Below, piece after piece: positions 52,060 through 64,000 of a stretch of 64,000 nucleotides of DNA. Below the pieces are notes generated by a model. The model was given only the letters and a program-made list of their open reading frames with translations, made no database searches and was not told where the DNA came from. The stretch lies in the NCBI RefSeq assembly GCF_000001735.4, contig NC_003075.7, forward strand, positions 14,385,001 through 14,449,000, in the 5' to 3' direction. A program made the position numbers and the translations under genes. The stretch comes from Arabidopsis thaliana (lineage: Eukaryota > Streptophyta > Magnoliopsida > Brassicales > Brassicaceae). Each line of letters begins with the position of its first letter. Position 1 is the first letter of the stretch.

Positions 52060-52390
52060 ACGATGGCAATTGGTTGGATGAGAAACATTGACATCCTTCA
52101 CCTCTCTTCCAACATGGTTAAGGTTTTAAATCTTTACATTCCCTTCCCTCTTGTCTATGATCAAAACCATGTCCATGACCACTAGTTTGAGTTGCAGCCT
52201 TGCAGGTTATGTATAATAGACTTTATTCTTATTGGGAAGATGGTTCGCGGGAAAGTGTACCTCGGTTTGAAAATCTTGTTAAAACTCTCTTTCGAGACAA
52301 AATCGAAACGACAACTACGTTGGAAATTGCTTACAATTATGATGGATAACGCTCCAAAGCCACATAAAAAGTGTGTATTCACAACTCATA
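52060..52390 (+). pseudogene. F-box/FBD-type LRR fragment, C-terminal piece
   Basis: The plus strand reads MAIGWMRNIDILHLSSNMVK, matching the RNI/LRR region of F-box/FBD proteins (GWIRNV-LHLSS-T-VL), then a stop. In another frame follow VYLGLKILLKLSFETKSK and RWKLLTIMMDNAPK, matching the FBD-side motif WKLLP-LL-NSPNLE. The frame changes and stops show it is decayed. It has the same orientation as the N-terminal piece at 50679, with LCR25 in between. Confidence 0.5.
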
Positions 52391-52394
52391 AAAC

Positions 52395-52891
52395 TGGTGG
52401 GTTTGTGTTACGTGTAGAACAAATTCATGGATTGGGCTGACCAAAAATTAAACATATCAATAAAATTAAAGGGTTGGGCTGACTCAAAAAACACATAAAT
52501 AATAAGAACAAGTGATCATATATAATCAATTTAGAACTCCAAGTAAGATCCGTAACTTTTCACAAAGAAAGTGAGTATATTTGGTATAAGAATAACCCCA
52601 ATGTATTAAAAAGAATGAAGATATGAAATAATAAAAATAATCAACACACATATGGAGAGAATCAGAAGAAAAAGAATTAAAAAATAAATAAATATGATAC
52701 AAAGTTGCAAACAACACAAAGATCATTGTTGTCTGTACAGCTTTGTCGACTTTCATATCAAATTGATCCCTCAAAAAAAATGAAAAACCGAGATAGCTAG
52801 CGACGAAGAGAGCTTTGTCATAAGTTCATGGATTGGTCTTTTGTCAAGTCAAAATGTACGTATGTATCTTCACTGATGAGATAACATATTT
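52395..52891. other. Array end and DUF1005 3' flank
   Basis: AT-rich sequence holding the 3' UTR side of the DUF1005 gene. Nothing else supported. Confidence 0.4.
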
Positions 52892-54609
52892 TCACGTGAG
52901 GGAGCTTTGGTCGTCGTGACAGAGCTCTTTACGAAGCTTACGAGAGAAGAGCTGACACGCGTCGACACTTAGATCAACGGCGGCAGAGAGAGCAACGAAG
53001 AGAGCTGCGTCGGCCATGCAAGTCACATGCTGTGCTCCCACGTGGACCACAGGCTTGCTCACTTTCCCTTCTCCTTCGACGCTCGAACCCATCACGAACC
53101 CTTTCACCGGCGATGATATTGCCGGAGACTCTCCCTGGCCTGAGACTCTCCTGTCAATGCTGAACTTTCCTCCTTGTTTTGTGCTCATTGTCCCTGTCCA
53201 TTTATATACATTATTAGATTCACTAATGATTTCATGGAGTTTATTAGCAAATCATGTATAAGGGTATATTGGACATTTGTTATACCGTATATCCAAATAT
53301 ATTCCTAAGTTATATGTTAATTTGTGTTTCTCATAGTACTTTAGATCACCAATGCTAATTAGAACATTATACACATTAACACAAACTAATATATTAACCT
53401 ACCTCTTGAAGGTGCTTTTGTATTTTAGGTAGCTTTAATTATTCGTATTACCATAATGAATGATTTGGTCGGTTATAAGACCTGCTAATTTTGATTTGAC
53501 CCACATTATAGTACTAATTAATTATCTCAACTTATAATATATGATTTACCTTCTGCAATAGGAATGCCGGTGCTAGTACTGTTATCCCTCACGAGCTCGA
53601 ACTTGTAACCCAATCCATCAATAGCTCCTCTCTCACGCCAAGCCTCAAGACGTCCCCACGGTTTCCAACTACTGACACAAGTCCCATGAGGCCTAAGGAT
53701 TAGCCACGCACCAGGGTTTGATCTAGAAACACGATCAGACCCTGGAGATGCCACGAAAGGAGTGATCATTGAAGCTGCTGCTACAGGTGATCCCGAAAGA
53801 TCATGGATCGTTATCATCCAACCTTTACGTTCTCTCGCTTGTTTCTTTTCCCACTGGTCACCTGATAATGTTCTTGTAATCCATCCTCTACTACTATATG
53901 TAAATCCTGATGGTAGAGACCTAACACACACAAAAACAGAACAATTACACACTAAAAAATTTCAACACCTATTGCAACATTGTAACCAAGTTCTATTAGA
54001 AATTTACCGAGATCTTCCGTTACGATCGGAGCTGAATTTGCAGCTGAAGACAGGTTGTTTGAGATTATCTTGAATCTGGTAAACCACAGGACTACATTCC
54101 GGTTCACCTCCAAATTGAAACACAAACCGAGGATCCGGTTCAGCACAAACCAATAGATGTAATCTAGCCGACGGTTTATCTCCATCTCCACCGAGTTTCT
54201 TCCATCCGTTATGAAACGCGACGGTTCTAGACAACGCCGCCGCGAGATCCACCGCTACTTCGACTTTACCTAGAAGTTTCCCTGAAGCGACGCCGCAAGT
54301 GTGACCAGTACGACCGGCGTAAACAGAGACACGGAGTGAGATCTTCTTACCGGAAATTCGTCGGATCGCGTCGGCGTCGAGGTGAAATCCCGGAGCTGAA
54401 GTGGAAGATTCCGGTGGAGATGAAGCGTCGGAGAAGGAAGAGAGAGGGAGAAGTGCTTTCTGTGAAGGGAAATGTTTGATCCGGAGTTTGCAGTAACACG
54501 GCGTAGAAGAAGGATGTACTTCGCCGCCGATTTGCTTGTTCGTCGCTGTCTCCGGTAGTCTCAAAGCTAGTGAATCTATTGTTAGCCGTACAAATGGACA
54601 TGGATCCAT
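52892..54609 (-). CDS. DUF1005 family protein
   Basis: Three exons: 54008-54609, 53550-53920, 52892-53193; 424 residues, start ATG 54609 (MDPCPFVRLTIDSLALRLP). Plant-specific family of unknown biochemical function. The N-terminal third looks like a C2-type beta-sandwich: CYCKLRIKHFPSQ, then ISLRVSVYAGRTGHTCGVAS and LLGKVEVAVDL. This resembles C2-like lipid-binding folds but lacks an obvious calcium-ligand set. Middle: a conserved block GWMITIHDLSGSPVAAASMI, SNPGAWLILRP and WGRLEAWRERG. Near the C terminus a mildly hydrophobic stretch (ADAALFVALSAAVDLSVDAC) has suggested membrane association. Recalled as AT4G29310. Confidence 0.88.
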
Positions 54610-57600
54610 CACAAAAACCTTCGAGTGTTTCTTCTTCTTCTTCTTCGGAATTTGAAATTTGAACTTTGAGAGATTCGAATTAGAGAGAATTTGAAGATGA
54701 AGAAGGAATCAGTTGAATATTTGTCATGAGAGGCAGAGGTCGTTGTTCGTCGTCTTCTTGATGGTTCTCGTTTTTGTAGCAACATGAGAGTCAGTGGGGC
54801 CCAGGGGTTCTATGACAATTAAGTTTGTTTTTATTTTGAGATTATAATTTTTGATTGGTGGTATTGTTTTATTTTATTTTTAATCGCGGGAAATTCGGCG
54901 GCACAATAAAACAATTCATCATTTTTCATTATTTGGTCTTTTTTTTAATTAAAGGTTTTGTTTAATTTTTCTAGGTGAAGCACAAATGTATCATGATTCA
55001 TGAATCTTGCATACTTTGATTATAAACAAAACTTTTTTTTTAATGTATTATATTATATTATTTTTAGACCTTTCTTTTGAATTTAATAAGAAAAACCTTT
55101 CTTAAAATTTTAGTTAATCATTGTTATTGAGACAATCCAGATATTACGTGTTAAATTTGTATTAAAAAAAAAATGTTAGGATACTAAAAGTCTTTTTTTA
55201 TAATAATTAAATGATATTAATTACGAAAGATTATATACTAAATGATATGTAACCGCAAGAAAAAACTCCACCTTTTCACACCTTATTAATTGAAAATATT
55301 AACAAAACCATACAAAAATGGATTTGGTTTATTTGGGAAAAATGAAATTGATGGGAAATAGATTAAATGAAATTGATGGAAGAAACGAAACAGAGAAAGA
55401 GATAAGTTTGCATGGACCCAAATTCCAGCTGTGTTGAGTTGTTCGTTGGTGGCGTTACGGTAATTTTGGGCTAAGTATTGGGCCACTAATTATCATATAT
55501 TAGTCCGTCACCGTAACGCCGTCAGGATCGTCGGCGGGAGAGAAGGAGGAGCGACGTGGCATTTCGCTGGCTGTTTTTTTGTCGTTTTCCGTCCGATTTG
55601 TTCGGCGCTCTAGATCTTCTGTTTGTTGACGGCGCTCGTAGACTGGTAGTTGGTAGTGGCGTTTGACTGTTATATTTATAAATGGTGAATTAGTGTATAA
55701 TTGTGAATTAAATAATTACTCGAATCAATTAACTCTTTCGCTAATTTATTTTAATGATTCACAAGACAACACTAATCATATTTAGAAACTTTCTTCATGT
55801 TCAACAATAGATAGTCAGACTAGTTTTCAATCTTTGAGTCTCTCTGGTCCGAAAGAATTATAGACATAGGTCCAAAACTATAGTACTAGGCGCAAAACTT
55901 TTTGGAAAACTAAAATAACACAAAGGAGCACACGTTCAGCATGAACATGATGTTAGAGAGACCGACCATGAAATGTGTTGGCTTACTCCCAAAGCAAAAG
56001 AAAAACTTTAGATTGAAACTAATTAATGAAAATTTGTGTTTAGATGGTTAAATATACAGACTAACCAAGAATAAACTCCAATCCCGTGTAATTGTTAAAA
56101 CAATATGATGTAAGTATATAGTATCACAATAATAATTGCAATTATATATAGGCATGCAAGACTCATTCATACCATATGATTGATTCTTGTACAATACAAT
56201 AGCTCACTGGAAAACCAAAAGAGAAAACGTTTTAACTGAAATCAGTGCTAAAACAGCAAGTTCACGTACATATCCACATAGTTGACTTTTATTTTTATAA
56301 TAGAAACCTTTTCACTTTCTTTTGGTTTAAGGATAAACGAACTTGTATATGAAGCTTCTTTTAATGAGGTGAAGGAATTTATTAGCGGAGGAAAAAAAAA
56401 TCATTACTACTTAATACTTATCAACCAAAAAAAGAGAGAACAAGTCGATATTTGTGTTTAACTGTAATTATATGTCTTGTCTACGATGTTGGTCATGGTC
56501 GAAATGAATTGTTACCAAACATGAACACTATATATCTCATATTTGACATTGCGTAATTCATTTGACGACCCTAGAGTTTATGATTACTCTAGGTAATTTC
56601 AATAAACTTATGGTATTTCGATAGTTAATATATTATGTTGTTCGATAATGGGTCCTCCCATTAAAGAGGAGACTTGGTTATTAAAAATTAGTGATTTGGT
56701 TCTTTCCGTATTACGGCCACATGCATGTAATATGCTACGAAATCCTTTATACATTAATTGACGACAAAAATTATAAAGAAAAATAGACATATAAGCTCGA
56801 GTAAATTTATGGTAATTCGCATTTCATATAGAATTTTACATTTTATTCCGCTGTTTGGTTAGAGTAATTAGGACTTATGTACCAATTTAGAAGGTCTATA
56901 TGTTACGTTCCATACTAATATTGTAGGTGATAAAATGCACTTACCTCTCTTGATGTTCATAAGTTATAGGACAATAAAAGCCTTTTGGTAAAGAAAAGAG
57001 AGAGAGATACTATTATTGAATGGATTATTGCAAAACTTTAGTACCCTAATTGATTTAAGGAACGTACTATTTGCTTCACTGAAAATGATTCATTGCCATC
57101 CATAATATTCTTTTGATATCTTCTGCTCTAACTTGGATATATGTTAGCCAAAAACAATAAAAACATCTCGATCACGTGCAAAGATCTTGAAATAGATATG
57201 TCTCTCTATTTTTTAATGTCTATGAAAGGACGTAACAAGTTTCTCTTCTATTTCGCATTTGGTAATACATTAATGTTTTAAGAAGACATTTGCCCAAGTT
57301 GCTAATTTTTTCTTTTTTTCCTGATGAATATTCAATGCATCTATGGCTTTGACAAAAAAAGAGATAAAAAATGAAGGAAACAAAATAACCAATGCATGTA
57401 AGTAATAATACTCTTCTCGCAAATGAAAACAAAACCTCGAACAATCAATTTACTAGCTATGCGCTAGGGCCAAGCTACTATACTAGGCACTAGGTCCGAT
57501 TTATTCAGAATCAGTTTTGATATGGATATTGGTCGGATTCGTTCAACCCACTGATTCCAATTTGGTTTTGAAAAACAATGTTCGGCCATTTGCATCCAGA

Positions 57601-59746
57601 GTTATTTAAATCACGAAAAATATAGTTTGCTATTTATCATATACATACGGAATTTGCATGTTAACACTATTGATCAACTAGATTTTTCTAATGTTATATT
57701 TTTTTTGGTGGGGAAGTATTGAACTTACCTTACCACTCTTTTTCGATTCAAATACTAAGAATCACATTTATCAGTTGTGAGTTTAGCTAAATATGTGGGT
57801 GGTTTTAAATTTGTGAGTATTAAATTTGTCATTTCTATCACAAAACAATGGGAGAAAAAAACGAAAAACTAGTTTCCCGACATTAAACATGCGAATTACT
57901 GAAACATGGATAGGTCCACCATTTTTGCCATTTGACAAGCTCGGTCTCTTGTTTTCCTTGTTCATAAATGATTTTAGTTTGTTTGCTTTTTTAAACGCAT
58001 CTTTCTATCACTTTTTTCTTTTGGTTGCAAATATGTCGTTTTCTCTCCTCCCTCCTTTTCCGGGATTTAACTTATCACAATGTAATGAAATTTGCATGTT
58101 CCTCTCTCGCCATTGGCAAGTTCCATTGCGATGTCTCTATCGATAGGTCAAACAATCCAAAAGAACCAAAACCTTTTTTCTTTTCTTTTCCACTCACATT
58201 TAATCTAGGGACCCTTTAATCTTATTCATTTTCTCAACGATAATGTAAAAAAGTATAGTTAGTAAACTGTTAACTGTGTAGATTATACATGTTTTTTAAT
58301 CAATCATATAATTAGAAGGGGTATTTAGCCGTCCAAAAGCTGTTTTCGCGTGACTATGCATGAAACCCACTTACGTAGCCTCCAACGTAACGACCAATAA
58401 AAAGCTCTAACTTAGGAACATTACAACGAACTAATATTTAATAAGTTATATAAGGTCATGAAATGAAATCTTATAACGTATCTAACAACTCACATGATCT
58501 ATACCATGTCACATTTTTTATCAAACATATGTTAACCACCTAAGCACTAACACTACTCTTTGATCAAACTTATATTTCGCATATACTCCAAAAGAAACCA
58601 AGTGGCATATTGGCATATCTCGTAATGTGGTGCCAAAAATGCTTATCAACTTAATTATAGTTCAGATATTGTCTCCGTATCGTATCTTAATATTTGTATT
58701 CAACAATAGGTATTATGTTGTATTAGCTAGGTGTGATTTGTAACGAGAAGAGATATCTCGTTCTATTGTGAGGTAAAAATAAAATAAAGCAGTACAAGAA
58801 CATAACGGTATAAACGGTTTTTACTGTTAAAAAACTTGTAATTGTTTATGTACCAACCCTATTGATTGTGTTTAAGAAATTATTTTTAAATCTTGAGATT
58901 CTTATTCAAATATAAACATTGAAGATCGATATTGCTCAATATCACAATAATCTTTCTAAGTTATGAAAAGAACGTCTACTACTATTTGTTTAAAACTACA
59001 TAGGACAACATCAAATCAGTTTTGAAATTCATTGTAAAATTCTTTTAATACTAAAATTGTTTACAGTTAATGAGAAATTACAATATTATTTTTAGCAGAT
59101 TATAATTAGAAAATACATTATTATTATTGATCAATTTACCTTGCAGTTCCACGCAAAACCAACAAAATAACAAATAACAAAGCATTGTGTGGAATGACGT
59201 AAGGATGAGTCAGCAGACAAGGAGTGAGATCGAATCGGGTCAAGATTATCTGGTTGGGACCCGTCACATGCACATGGACCCTCTCCCGTACCTAATCCAG
59301 GTTAAATAATCTTGATTTTCTGTTTAATTACCTTAAAAACACATTATTATTGAAACTAATAATAAATCTCGGATCTTTGGTTCCGACCATACTTGCGAAA
59401 GATCATTGCTTTAATGCTAATGTTTCTCTAATTTTGATATTCCTTGAGATTAGATTCCCTTTGCATTGTCTTTTCTTGTTAATTTGTTAGGGTTCATATT
59501 CTTACATTATTTTTTTTGGCAAAGAAAAAAACATTTATAAACATATCTAATTCGAGCCTGATCTATTAATGGGTCAAATAAAAGCCTCTTTGGCCCAATT
59601 CAATAAACTGGCCAACTGGGGATCATCATAGAGACAGACTACTAGAGAGTAGAGACGCATCAGAAAGAAGAGAAATTGATCCCACAAGTTTAAACACGAT
59701 TACAAATTAAAACGTGCCACGTATTCAAGACGGTGAATTAACACGA
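54610..59746. other. Long intergenic region between DUF1005 and DER1
   Basis: About 5.1 kb between divergent genes. Next to 54610 a CTT-rich leader (54632-54650) belongs to the DUF1005 transcript. A small GC-richer patch at 55500-55640 (gtcaccgtaacgccgtcagg and following) stands out from AT-rich surroundings and could be a promoter or worn exon, but I find no frame I can name. Open frames at 55286-55486, 57220-57444 and 57826-58146 lack motifs, and I do not support them. Confidence 0.35.
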
Positions 59747-59765
59747 CGTGGCAAGGTATGATTGG
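59747..59765 (-). promoter_or_regulatory. ER stress response element (ERSE)
   Basis: On the minus strand this reads CCAAT-(9 bases)-CCACG, the exact ERSE consensus and spacing, 172 bp before the DER1 start codon. A second CCACG lies at 59717-59721. In plants ERSE-I is used by bZIP28/bZIP60 with NF-Y during the unfolded protein response, which fits an ERAD gene. Confidence 0.7.
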
Positions 59766-59936
59766 ATAACTTACGCAGCTGCCTAACAAAAACAAGTGAT
59801 TTGAGTTTTCAGATGATTAGAAGGAAAAAAAATTCTGGAACTTTCGAGCTTCTGTTTTGCGGTGCTCTCAAAGCTTATATCGGATCTCGAATCTTGAATC
59901 GGACTCAGAACCTCGGATCTTCGAAAATCGACGAAC

Positions 59937-61952
59937 ATGTCTTCTCCTGGCGAGTGAGTTCCGTTCCCCTCTATTGAAACTTTGCTTCGATTCGATTTTG
60001 ATCGAGAGATTCTTAGCTTGGTCTTCGTACCCAGGATTTTGAGTCCTTAGGTTAATAATTTTCATGATTCGTTTAGCTTGTATAGGGGTTTTTGAAGCAT
60101 TCAACTGTTGATTCTTCTCAATTCGAGCGTAATTTTGCAACACCAAGCGAGTTCTGTGAACTTGAGCTAACGCTATTTTTAGTATATAGTTATCAATTTG
60201 CATTGTCATCATTTGATATTTTGGTGATTTGAGATGTAAAGAAACATCTTTTATGCCATGGAAGTTAGTACAAGTCAACTGGTAGTTAGTTCTTGAAATA
60301 TGGAATCTCATAGTGTCTTGAAGCAAAACTGTTCTCGTTTGCTGTATCATAGTTACAAGGCTACTTTGATTCTCCTAGCTACGATAGTCTAAAATATCTC
60401 TGCGTAGGCTTGTCTCTTGTGGTAAAGTTTTATGCTTTAGCTGATCTTGATGACATTTCCTGATTAGAAATTTATAGATGGATGGAATATGTATGATTTT
60501 GATTGTTTATCTGTCAAATTGTTTCTTAGATCGCTTGTTATTGATTGCAGATTCTATAACTCACTTCCACCTATAACCAAGGCTTATGGTACGTTGTGCT
60601 TTTTCACTACAGTAGCCACGCAGCTTGGCTTAGTTGCTCCCGTTCACATTGCTTTAATTCCTGAACTTGTACTTAAGCAGTTCCAGGTATATGATTTATT
60701 CTTTTTTATGATTTTCCTTTCTTTCTCACAAATCTCTGTCATCCTAAGTTCCTAATTCATTCTGCAATTTTTGATCTATTTGGTGTTTGTAGATCTGGAG
60801 GCTGATAACAAACTTGTTTTTCCTCGGTGGTTTCTCTATCAATTTTGGAATACGTCTTTTGATGATGTGAGCATACTATTTTCACATATATAGATGAACA
60901 AAGCTAATTTCGATTTTTATTATCTTAACATACTCTTTTAAATGATTGTGCAGAGCAAGATATGGAGTTCAACTCGAGAAAGGGCCATTTGAAAGGCGGA
61001 CAGCAGACTTTTTGTGGATGATGATCTTTGGATCCTTCACTCTATTGGTATGTAAAGCCTCCCCTGTATTCTATTCTTACTGATCATTGTTATTGGTTCT
61101 TTGAGAACCCCAGTACTAGTATGTGGTATGCCACAAAGTAGATAATCGCTGGTACATAATATCCCAAAGCTGAGAAGATCAGAAGCTCTCAAAGAATTGA
61201 ATCAGGGTTGCATTTTATTAAAGCGAGACAAAATTTTGGAAGGTATTCATACTAGTAAATCCGTGTGTTAAAACAGTTACCTTGTTCAAATTTCAGGTAT
61301 TATCAGTCATACCATTTTTCTGGACACCGTTTCTTGGTGTTTCACTTGTGTTCATGCTTCTTTATCTCTGGAGCCGAGAATTTCCAAATGCCAACATCAG
61401 CCTATACGGTCTTGTCACTCTTAAGGTATTGAAAGTGTTTCTTTTGTAATCAAATCCACTCCTTGGTATATATAATGTTAATGGTGAAAGTTGGAATTAC
61501 TCCACAGGCTTTCTACCTCCCATGGGCAATGCTAGCACTTGATGTTATCTTCGGTTCTCCGATCATGCCAGATCTTCTTGGCATCATAGCTGGACATCTA
61601 TACTACTTCCTAACAGTCCTTCATCCTCTTGCTACCGGAAAAAACTACCTGAAAACCCCAAAATGGGTGTATCCTTTATTCAAATTCTCGATTATTTCCA
61701 GATGATTGTTTCTCTCGCTTCTCAGTTTTTGTTTTGCTGTTGTACCTTGACATTCTCAACAGTAATAAAATCGTAGCAAGATGGCGAATTGGAGCTCCAG
61801 TTGCAAGTGTTCGACAAGCAGGTGGTGTAGGAGCAGCAGGACCCGGAGCTGGAGGAGGAGTAGGAGGAGGAGGAGCTTATTCAAGCGCTCGTGCCCCACC
61901 CGAGAGTTCAAACACAGCATTCAGAGGTCGATCATATCGTCTCACCGACTGA
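59937..61952 (+). CDS. DER1: Derlin-1
   Basis: ER-membrane rhomboid pseudoprotease that helps move misfolded proteins out for ERAD. Seven exons: 59937-59953, 60551-60686, 60793-60866, 60954-61047, 61297-61425, 61508-61668, 61763-61952; 266 residues. The first coding exon is only 17 nt (MSSPGE) and is followed by a 597-bp intron. Several hydrophobic spans: TTVATQLGLVAPVHIALIP, LITNLFFLGGFSINFGIRLL, WMMIFGSFTLLVLSVIPFF and the later AFYLPWAMLALDVIFG. The derlin signature WR (IWRLITNLF) and GIIAGHLYYFL are present; no rhomboid GxSG serine is found. A cytosolic tail rich in Gly (GAAGPGAGGGVGGGGAY) ends RGRSYRLTD. Exon 6 ends inside TGGGT with donor GTATCC, splitting a valine codon. Confidence 0.93.
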
Positions 61953-62717
61953 AATAGAAATCTTCTCGAGTTTCTTTGTTTTCATCATATCAAATCTTTT
62001 TCAAACAATGCCACTAACTAATCCCAGGTAGCTTTGTGTTTTCGAACAGTACAGTTTTTGAATATATGACTCTGTAGGAAGAATCTTTGAGGTTTTAATA
62101 CAATGTTCTTTTCAAAATGTGGTTCATGTTTCTATGTTTTTGTTTTTGTCTAGCAATCATCTCCTTACTAAATTGAATTCGATAAACTATAGCCACTATG
62201 AATATAATCAAATGAAATTTGTGACATAAGAATTTGGACGTAACGAGTTTGAATATCTATCTAGATAAGTTATTAAATTCGTGACCAAAGAGTTTGGTCG
62301 TAACAAGTTTGAATTTTTTAGGACATAATATTATTATTGGCTAACAAGATTACGACTAACGAGTAAATAATCATTCCTTCGGTCCTTCCTCTAAAATGCC
62401 GTTGGTGATCGTTTATAAATAGGGGAAATAGGAAAAGGGAAGAAAGTAGACGTGGCAAATAGCGAAACAATGATTGAGCTATAACAAAGGCGAAACTTGA
62501 GCGGCACTAATTGAAAATCACTCCTTGTTTTTTTGAAGAAAAAGTAAGATGTAGGGCTGAGAATTCGTCTATGTGATCCAACGGTTTTAAAATGATCCTT
62601 GTTCCTTCCTCTCCTATTTATCTGAAGGACGAAGTCCCCACGCTGCACATAACCGGGGCACTTAACGTATAGATCATAAACAAAGAAGAAGAAAAAAAAT
62701 AAGAAAAGAAGAAGAAG
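61953..62717. other. DER1 3' UTR and PRF4 promoter
   Basis: A pair of roughly 42-bp direct repeats lies 60 bp apart (62215-62257 and 62275-62317; shared phrases gtgac, tttgg, cgtaac and agtttgaat). TATAAATAG at 62414-62422 is one TATA candidate for PRF4; TATTTATC near 62613 is a closer one. The leader is GAA-rich (62680-62717). Confidence 0.45.
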
Positions 62718-63467
62718 ATGTCGTGGCAAACTTACGTTGATGAGCATTTGATGTGTGATGTTGGCGATGGTCAAGGACACCACCTTACTGCTGCCGCTAT
62801 CGTTGGTCATGACGGTAGCGTTTGGGCTCAGAGCGCCAACTTCCCTCAGGTATTTGATTTCATTGCGTCTGATCTCAATGTGATTTAGATCCTGATAGTG
62901 TTGCTATCCGATATGATATGTGTTTTTACAATGTGATTTAGATCATGCATCATGTTTTGATTAGATTCTATCAATGTTTGTCATGGGATATATATATAGT
63001 GTATTTTGTGTGTGTGTGTTTCTTTTTATATGTTTTGCATAGATTTGAAAACAAATGATGCATGTTGTCTCATGGTAATCGACTAATCGTGATTTGGTCT
63101 TTCATATAGTTCAAGGGACAGGAGTTCAGTGATATTATGAAAGATTTCGACGAACCGGGTCACTTGGCACCCACGGGATTATTCATGGCAGGAGCAAAGT
63201 ACATGGTGATCCAAGGTGAGCCCGGGGCTGTAATCCGTGGCAAGAAGGTAACCTAATCAGTAGCTTCATGATCAGATATGCAAATACCATGTTGAAGAGG
63301 GTTCTAATTCAATATATGCTTCTTTCAATTAGGGAGCAGGAGGCATAACGATAAAGAAAACAGGACAGTCATGTGTGTTTGGGATCTATGAAGAGCCAGT
63401 GACACCAGGACAGTGCAACATGGTCGTCGAGAGGTTGGGTGATTACCTCCTCGAACAGGGTCTCTAG
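62718..63467 (+). CDS. PRF4: Profilin 4
   Basis: Actin-monomer-binding protein that also binds poly-proline (formins) and phosphoinositides in the cytosol; this isoform belongs to the pollen/reproductive class. Three exons: 62718-62849, 63110-63247, 63333-63467; 134 residues. N-terminal [15 protein letters not shown] is the profilin signature; [39 protein letters not shown] and the C-terminal [14 protein letters not shown] are all typical. The GDGQGHH loop is three residues longer than in the vegetative profilins as I recall them, giving 134 rather than 131. Intron positions are the standard plant profilin ones. Confidence 0.93.
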
Positions 63468-64000
63468 AATCTTCTTACAATGTTCCACCACCTACATTTT
63501 TTTATAAGGCCATTGTTTCTCCTATTTTTTTCCTTTGGGTGATTTGCATCTCTTTCTCTAATTGATATTATAAGTTTTGGGCTAATGGACCTTCCTGGTT
63601 TCTCCCCATAGCAAACTTTTAAGAAAGCTGAAGCCTAAAAGGCTTTTACTCTCTTTGCCTTGGTTTCTTATTTATATGCATGTTTTAGTTGTTTTCTCTT
63701 TGCTTTTTTGTCAATTGCATTCTGTCTACTACACTAAATATTAACGTATTGATTGAGAAAATTGCATTATCATAATCTATAGAAAATTGTATGTAGTGTA
63801 GTAGAGACATTAATCTCACAATACTAAAAACACTTTCAAAATTTACACGAGCATTTAACACATACATCAACACTCATTATTTACAACAGAAGAAAAAACT
63901 GATACGCAACGCAATCTTTCCTAGTGATTTCATTCGTAAGAAAGAAAAAATGAACATGAGAAAGAAAAATGGCAACAGGCAGAATTCATTCATCAACTTT
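63468..64000. other. PRF4 3' region
   Basis: 3' UTR and flank of profilin 4, AT-rich. No further gene is visible before the window ends. Confidence 0.5.

Noticed and set aside
55286-55486. 66-codon minus-strand frame MAQYLAQNYRN in the DUF1005-DER1 gap
   Set aside because: Begins plausibly but soon turns into Phe-rich translation of AT-rich DNA; no homologue I recognise. Cannot be supported as a gene without transcript data.
57826-58146. 106-codon plus-strand frame with hydrophobic stretches
   Set aside because: Hydrophobicity follows from T-rich sequence; no family resemblance, poor context.
59868-60350. 160-codon minus-strand frame over DER1 exon 1 and intron 1
   Set aside because: Lies across the leader and first intron of Derlin-1 on the opposite strand; no motif.

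Overview
The window is plant nuclear DNA. It has AT-rich intergenic sequence, short GT-AG introns and compact multi-exon genes. The gene order (MND1 end, RHS16, a CCCH zinc-finger gene, GGT4, PFK1, NAC075, a seven-gene LCR array, DER1, PRF4) matches my recollection of Arabidopsis thaliana chromosome 4 around AT4G29170-AT4G29340. Species and locus names come from recognising the proteins, not from a search. Exon borders were read by eye from splice sites, and the summed coding lengths come out as whole codons in every complete gene.

Layout. 0-5 kb: last exon of MND1, then RHS16, a malectin-like/LRR receptor kinase with a consensus-matching root-hair element in its promoter. 5-15 kb: a Helitron terminus, the intronless TZF gene OZF2/TZF3, a diverged satellite with a period of about 163 bp, an ABRE-rich orphan promoter-like patch, and a non-LTR retroposon with a 14-bp target-site duplication. 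16-21 kb: convergent GGT4 (vacuolar gamma-glutamyl transferase) and PFK1 (glycolytic phosphofructokinase). 25-30 kb: NAC075. 34-40 kb: a secreted LRR protein, a BAHD acyltransferase-like gene and two tandem VSP-type HAD acid phosphatases. 40-52 kb: seven small secreted cysteine-rich (LCR/defensin-like) genes, interleaved with phosphatase exon-1 fragments, degenerate F-box pieces and repeated upstream modules. 53-64 kb: a DUF1005 gene, Derlin-1 with a consensus-matching ER-stress element in its promoter, and profilin 4.

The 35-52 kb region is the accessory part. It grew by repeated local duplication of a block joining the 5' half of a phosphatase gene to an LCR gene; the phosphatase part decayed while the LCR copies stayed open. 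The rest is ordinary single-copy plant gene space. I did not find a wholly new biological system. The most checkable points are the two promoter elements, the co-duplication history, a possible N-terminal extension of PFK1, the 163-bp satellite, and the retroposon that may be annotated as a gene.
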